A DNA stretch of 64,000 bases, taken from NCBI GenBank assembly GCA_030762175.1, contig CM060831.1, positions 81,607,501 to 81,671,500 of the forward strand, read 5' to 3'. Source of the stretch: Metallyticus violacea (taxonomy: Eukaryota; Arthropoda; Insecta; Mantodea; Metallyticidae). Below are positions 58,728 through 64,000 of this stretch, in pieces; the first letter of the stretch is position 1, and every line of letters begins with the position of its first letter. The notes under the pieces are model-generated. The model did not search any database and was not told the DNA's origin. It saw only the letters and a list, made by a program, of their open reading frames with translations. Made by a program: the position numbers and the translations under genes.

Positions 58728-58998
58728 TTCATTCATTGTTGCGACTGAACGGCTGTTTGGGCGGCACAGTGCAGAACGGTAGTCCTGTTTGTATTTCGCG
58801 CATGGGGAATCGGTGAACTAGATGTTGATGGCGAAAACTGCAATAATGTTGACGATGGAACATTGGCGGAATGAATGGCAGGGGAAACCGGAGGATTCAT
58901 CCCAGAACTCTTGTCTGTCACAATTCACAATTGCGGCCGCTGGGATCGAACCCGGTAGCCTTGGCGAGAGGCGAGCAGTAACCACTGAGTATTACAGC
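58728..58998 (-). repeat. tRNA-headed SINE, family 4, single copy
   Basis: On the minus strand: gctgtaatactcagtggttactgc (box A), ggctaccgggttcgatcccagcgg (box B), then about 180 bp of GC-balanced body. The combination of head and body is SINE-like. With one copy only, the 3' end is uncertain. Confidence 0.5.
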
Positions 58999-59635
58999 AT
59001 AGCTCTATATTCTTTTTTGTTTCTCGTCCCTTCAACTTCTATGACGCCATTCCCAATAAAGCGCTTTCTCTAAGGAACCCAACCTTTTTGTCGATGCATT
59101 GAAAGTCTGAAAACAAGATAAAGAAAAGACTACGAACGAAGTGATCTTTTTCATAGGAAGAAAAATTGTTTTATTTCAAAAATATAAAGATGGGGGGGGG
59201 GGAGAAATTCAAATGGTAATAAATTGAGCAGCACCCTTTTTGTTGTTATATTTTTTTGTAATTTTAGTACAACTTGAGCGAACGCATTCCTTATGTAGGA
59301 GAGGATCTCAGCAAATCTCTTGCATTTGACTTGGCTTGGTTTGTTTGCATTTTCCGAGTCAACGGAGAAAAGGAAGGTTGCTATGACACCTCGAGAGCTA
59401 TCACTAGACAGTGTTGAAAGACAAATTACTCAATAGTGTTTCGCAGCAATTGCTGCATGGCCTGATTGCTTAGCCAGAGTTCCGTTACTGTCAGCTGCTG
59501 GCAAGCACATCATCAAGGGCAACTGCCTTGCCCCTCCCACGTCACATTTTAGTTTATGTCATCAAATTTTAAATTGAAGCTAAATAGAGTGGTTATTGAT
59601 TCCCCTATTCTTTCTCTTTAAGGGAGTCATTTTGT
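58999..59635. other. Intergenic DNA; G run at 59192-59202
   Basis: No gene or repeat family recognised. Confidence 0.4.
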
Positions 59636-59925
59636 TGATTTGGTTTATTTACGGACGCTCTTTAACACCTCAGGTCACCAGCGTTCCATTCTATTCAGGA
59701 CGTGAAACGACCGATAAATTTCGCTCAGAGATCTTTATTTTCAGGCTTGATGTTCTTTTTCGTGCCGTAAATGTACAACACGGGACTCACGGCTTTACTT
59801 CCCTTCCGAAGGAAGCCATACTTAGGATTTTACGCACGAAAAAATCCACCGATCCTGGCCGGGTTTGAACCCGCGATCTTGCGTTTAGAAGGCAAGTATG
59901 GTTACCACTAAACCACCAGGTTTAC
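59636..59925 (-). repeat. SINE family 2
   Basis: Full body from tgatttggtttatttacggacgctc to the head (accactaaaccaccagg on the plus strand). The outer few bases of the head are absent or diverged, and I see no target-site duplication. Confidence 0.87.
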
Positions 59926-60021
59926 TATGTTAGTACAAAGGTGTAATCAATTAATGTGTATTTTAGTAGTTCATATCAATATAAATATAACTTTTAGGCA
60001 GTACCGCCGTCATCAAATTCA

Positions 60022-60292
60022 TACCGCCACGGGTGGCCGAGGTCATTAAGGCATGGACTCGTGAGCGGGAGGTCTGCGGTTCGAATCCCGCCAGGACCGT
60101 CCTCCCTGATCGAGGTTTTTTCCAGGTTTTCCCCAGTCCTCATAAATGGCAAATGCCGGTACCCTAATCTTAGGCCTGGAACGTTTCCTTCCTTAAAAAA
60201 AATCCTTTGCCAATATATCATTTCATCTCAAGTATCAACAGTGTCCACCGCCTGTGATGCCTCAGTAGTAAAAACGGGCGTTAAACACCGTT
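60022..60292 (+). repeat. SINE family 1
   Basis: One of the best heads in the window: ataccgccacgggtggccgaggtcattaagg, then gcggttcgaatcccgcc. Nearly full body lacking about 8 bp at ggggagg, and a complete 3' end. Confidence 0.88.
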
Positions 60293-60909
60293 CACAAACA
60301 TTACACGTGCTTACAAAATAGATACCAATGTTTTTCTCCGAAAATAGGGCAAACGATCGATAAATTTATATTGATAATGTAAGACTCTCATTTTAGAAAA
60401 TCTTTTATCTTTTTCACGGTAATCTATTCACTTAAATGATACAAAAATAAGTTTTCAACTGTTCACAGTATATTTACACTATTAATTGTACTGCTCTTTA
60501 TTAACATCGGTGGTACTTTTTAAATATATAAAATAAATAAATCTAAAGTCCCTCGTTTTTTGAAATTACCTGGTATTTATGAAGAACAGTCCCGGAGGTT
60601 ATCCTTGCAACAGGCGATTGATGATTGTTCAGTGGGTTTGCGAGCTTGTACTGTGACAAAAAGTGCTAATACTCCGTGGAAGAGATTTTGTCATGCCCAT
60701 TAACCGCCAGTCAGCGACATCGTTAGTTACAGAGGAAGACAAACAAGGTACCACTATAAAATAACCTTAAACTAGACCTTGACTGACTCCAGCGCTTAGC
60801 ACTTGTTCTCGTGTTGCGCTCTTTGAAATGAAACACGTTTCTAGGTAACGGAGGTGAAATGCGAGAGTATATGTGCATAACTATGACAACTTCTTACGTT
60901 TCCTCCGGA

Positions 60910-60950
<41 letters not shown>

Positions 60951-61422
60951 GTGATTGAATACACAAGCACACTTAAAAGAATATTTTGGCTTTTATTTTC
61001 ACTTTACGCAATTACTTAGCTCTACTCCTTTGACATTAAAACTATTTAGATATTTTTAATGACAAAATAAGAGAAAACATTTTATATTAACAAAAGAAAG
61101 ATGTATTAAGTTACTTCTGAAAGTGAATCTCTATTTTTTCTAGGTCAGTTTTGAGGGAGCAATTCTTACGTTCCTGTCCTACAAGCAAAAGTGGAAATTG
61201 TAAAGCAATATTCTGCGGCAGCTAATATCCATTTCCATATCACATTCTAAAAATACAGATTACATATTTGCGTCATTGTGGACTTCTGGGCCGGAAAGAA
61301 ACATTTTATAGTATTAAATATATACATTCACACAAAATAATACACATAACTTATATTACCTGTGCATTCTATTGGATAATTTACTGTGTGAAATCTTCAG
61401 GGAAAAGTTTCTCCTTGTTTTT
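60293..61422. other. Intergenic DNA; poly(A) at 60912-60946
   Basis: The A run of about 35 bp has no recognisable SINE or LINE body before it. No gene seen. Confidence 0.4.
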
Positions 61423-62702
61423 TAACGAAGATAGGTCCATCAGTTTCCGGCCTAAGCATTTTCTAAGTATGATAAAGACATGAACTATATTTTAGTATCT
61501 TGCAATACACTTCTCACATCTTGGAATTAACATTTCCACCCCACCCCCCCAAATACGCTAAAGTCTTGTCTGCAAAATGGACATAAACAGCATACATCAC
61601 TTATTCGTCACACCTAAATTTCCTTCCTCGAAGGTCTTTCTTGAGTTTTGACAAGCAGAAATAGTCACTGGGAGCTATATCTGGGCTGTAGGGTGAATGA
61701 TCGATCTCCTTGAAGCCATATTTCTTCACAGCTTCCTTTGCAACAAGAGCTGTGTACACAGGCGCGTTGTCGTAAAGAAGGCGCACACCACCACTCAGCT
61801 TTCCTCGCCTTTTCTCTTTGATGGAAGCACGTAGTCTGTGCAGTAGGACAGCATAGTACTCCCCATTTACTGTGGTGTTCCTCTCCTTGAAGTCAATGAA
61901 GAGTATTCCTTCACAGTGCCAAAAGATTGTAGTCATGATCTTGTGGTTGAATAAGTGACCTTGACCTTTAGAGGCGGTGCTTCGCCAGGTTTGCACCATT
62001 CTATTGGTTCTCTTTTGGACAAGGGATCATAGTAGAGGTCCCTAGTTTCATCTCCTGTAACAATGGTTTGCAGAACTTCTCTCTCGTTGCCACGGCAGAG
62101 CTCCAAAAATATCTGACAACAAATGACTCGTTGTTGCTTTTGGGCTGAGGGAAGAAGTGTAGGTGCCCATCTTGCACTAACGTTATTCATGTTTAAATGT
62201 TCTGAATAATTCGAAGGACTGTTGTTTTAGAATAGCCCAGCCTTGCTGCTATTTCTGCAACTTTAAGCCGCCGGTCTTCCATAATTTCTTCTTCCAAAAG
62301 AGCGATGTTTTCAGAAGTGAGCATCTCAAGGTCCGACCTGCACGCTCTTCGTCTTCAATGCTTTCTCGACCTATTCGAAAAAGTTTGGCTCATTCTTTTA
62401 CGGTAGAATATGAGGGGGGTGCTGCCCATATACACCGTTCAATCGCTGTTTAATTTCGCTTGGAGTAATTCGTTCTTTTGTGAAGAACTTAATAACAGGT
62501 CGATACTCCATTTTGAATACGTCACAATGTTCTACACATAGCCTTCTTTATGTAACTATATCTGAACAACCGGACAAAGCGGAGTGGAAGTTACAGATGC
62601 AATTATTTACTCAACAGATAAGGCATGACACCAGATAAGGGTTTGTGAAGGCGATAAGTCTTATCAGCGAGGCCGAAAACTTATGGACCTACCCTCGTAT
62701 AA
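61423..62702 (-). mobile_element. Mariner family C, copy 4
   Basis: Left end taacgaagataggtccatcagtttccggcc; right end ggccgaaaacttatggacctaccctcgtat. About 1.28 kb. Confidence 0.9.
61601..62515 (-). pseudogene. Mariner family C transposase, copy 4
   Basis: The catalytic half is the best preserved of the family. VTGDETRDLYYDPLSKREP (61933-62190) keeps the first aspartate. In 61601-61999, FWHCEGILFIDFKERNTTVN is followed by YDNAPVYTALVAKEAVKK and SPYSPDIAPSDYF, with the D,D34D spacing intact. The two halves are in different frames, and the HTH region (about 62210-62515) has shifts and a stop at the VKEW motif. Confidence 0.85.
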
Positions 62703-63358
62703 TATAGGAACAGAAATATTTCCTTATCATATATCCTTACTTCGGAAAATACGATTTTAATATACGACTTCGATAATAATAGCGCAAGGACATTAGTAGA
62801 TTCTTTACGACGTGTGAAAGCACATAAATTAAATCTGCAATCACCATACATCTCGTGGTACAATGGCGGAATAAGGGCGTTGGCCTTTTTTTGTGTTGGT
62901 AGAATGTTTTCTGACACCAGCTGCCACTACCGAAAAGCAGTATTGCCTTTTATGATCCGTATTTAATAATATTTAATTGTCTATTTTATTTAAATAGCAT
63001 ACATTTTAAATAAAATATAAATTATTCCATCTCACGGTCTTTGCGTTTGAAGTATGAAGATATTTCACAATGAAACATGAAGTAGGTTGCAGAACTAGTT
63101 TTGAAAGTATTTGAGTTCGTTTAATTTAAACAGAAACTAATAATTTACTCGAGCTATTCAAAGAATTTCAGTATTAAGGTCTGAATTGCTACCTAAAAGC
63201 TCTATTATAGATTTGATGATAATGGCAGTAAAGGTGCGTCGATTGTTATTATTTTGGTAGGGTTAATACCACATGCGTAACAATTTACATACTGTATTCT
63301 AAGATCTTACTTTAGAGCTGCAGAATACAGTGGAGAGATTGTGCCAATAGGCTATTTA
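62703..63358. other. AT-rich intergenic DNA, no gene seen
   Basis: No open frame or repeat recognised between mariner C4 and family D copy 3. Confidence 0.4.
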
Positions 63359-64000
63359 TACAGAGAGTGCCAAAAAATGTATACACACTTCAAGCAAAGA
63401 AAAAACCGTGTTAACATAACAAAACTGAATTCACACAAACACAAAATGATGAACACTAATCATCTTAGACTTTTACAGTTACAACAGTTGCTCAAAATAC
63501 CCATCATCGGCGTCGATACACTTCTGAGTACGTTGAACTATTGATTGAGCAACGTTTGCGAAAGTATCCTCAGCACATGCTGTTTCAATTTCTTCCCGAA
63601 GTGCTGTCAGTGTAACTGTTTTCTACGGTATACAACATCCTTAAGAATTCCCCATAGGTAGAAGTCCAACGGAGTTAGCTCTGGAGAACGCGGTGGAAAC
63701 TCAATCGGACCTTTTCGTCCTCTCCAGTGCCTTGGATCCAGTGCCTTGGATCCAGTGCGCGGGGCTTGTTGCTGTGCGAGATCTCCCAGATCTGCCCTTG
63801 TGAACATCGCATACGGTACCACGAGTCTCAAATGCGTGCAATTGTTACTCGCGTTGACGGTTCTGTTCTGTACACACTTCTCCATTACCTTTGAACTTCA
63901 ACAACATTCTCGGTTTTCCAATACCACTCCAAAATTACTTTCCGCTGTTCAAACGATAATCGTGGCTCCATTTTGTTGTAGCAACGCTAGCATAACGTAA
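63359..64000 (-). mobile_element. Family D (DD41D mariner-like), copy 3, cut by the window end
   Basis: Left end acagagagtgccaaaaaatgtatacac matches copy 1. The transposase reads right to left from MEPRLSFEQRKV (ATG at about 63970) through a large internal deletion to KVRLSF..., then LTPLDFYLWGILKDVVYRRK (63607-63700) and the C-terminus near 63480. The unit gtgccttggatcca is tandemly doubled at about 63727-63757. The 5' end lies beyond the window. Confidence 0.8.

Noticed and set aside
13088..60100. tRNA-like sequences with good A and B boxes (SINE heads)
   Set aside because: They recur with the same downstream body and tails and do not close into a cloverleaf with proper acceptor stems, so they are SINE heads rather than tRNA genes.

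Overview
The window is AT-rich eukaryotic DNA, most likely from an insect with a large, repeat-rich genome. A cockroach or other polyneopteran is my best guess, inferred from the mixture of mariner relics, tRNA-derived SINEs and decayed LINEs. I see no intact host gene, operon, tRNA gene, rRNA gene or CRISPR array. The readable content is a graveyard of transposable elements in AT-rich filler. Two short minus-strand open frames (37245-37470 and 50054-50335) are the only candidates for host exons, and both are weak.

DNA transposons. At least six IS630-Tc1-mariner lineages are present, all decayed. Family A has copies at 941-2232, 17003-17514 and 53879-55190. Family B is at 16063-16880 and 34156-35455. 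Family C is at 31770-33042, 50346-51616, 57344-58491 and 61423-62702. Family D has a D-41-D catalytic spacing and lies at 19698-20540, 29000-29790 and 63359 to the window end, with an inverted piece at 28735-28985. Family E is at 8937-9622, and a Tc-like family F remnant is at 35500-36470. A related transposase N-terminus is at 44185-44520. Families A and C keep the D-34-D spacing of classical mariners. Every copy has frameshifts, stops, lost catalytic residues or internal deletions, so none could supply transposase.

Retroelements. A jockey-like LINE remnant (reverse transcriptase to RNase H) fills 7360-8930. RTE-like LINE C-terminal fragments are at 14337-14905 and 41805-42235, and another non-LTR fragment is at 46240-46865. 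SINE family 1 (about 280 bp, tRNA head) has about ten copies. SINE family 2 (about 290 bp) has eight, three of them truncated, and two full copies have matching 11-bp target-site duplications. Three or four other tRNA-headed repeats occur once each.

Other repeats. A non-autonomous repeat here called R (about 1.4-1.6 kb) recurs at 3070-4705, 10150-11540 and 39565-41110. Each copy has a trinucleotide tract near the 5' end and a 3' array of about 140-bp units. A fourth copy is split, with one half inverted (20839-21411 minus, 22245-23010 plus), which suggests an inversion of about 1.4 kb. A foldback-like element lies at 4771-5790 and a small inverted-repeat element at 26361-26676. The rest is AT-rich DNA and simple repeats in which I could find no gene.

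Nothing here works as a pathway. The biology on show is transposon decay, trans-mobilisation of defective copies and local rearrangement between repeats.
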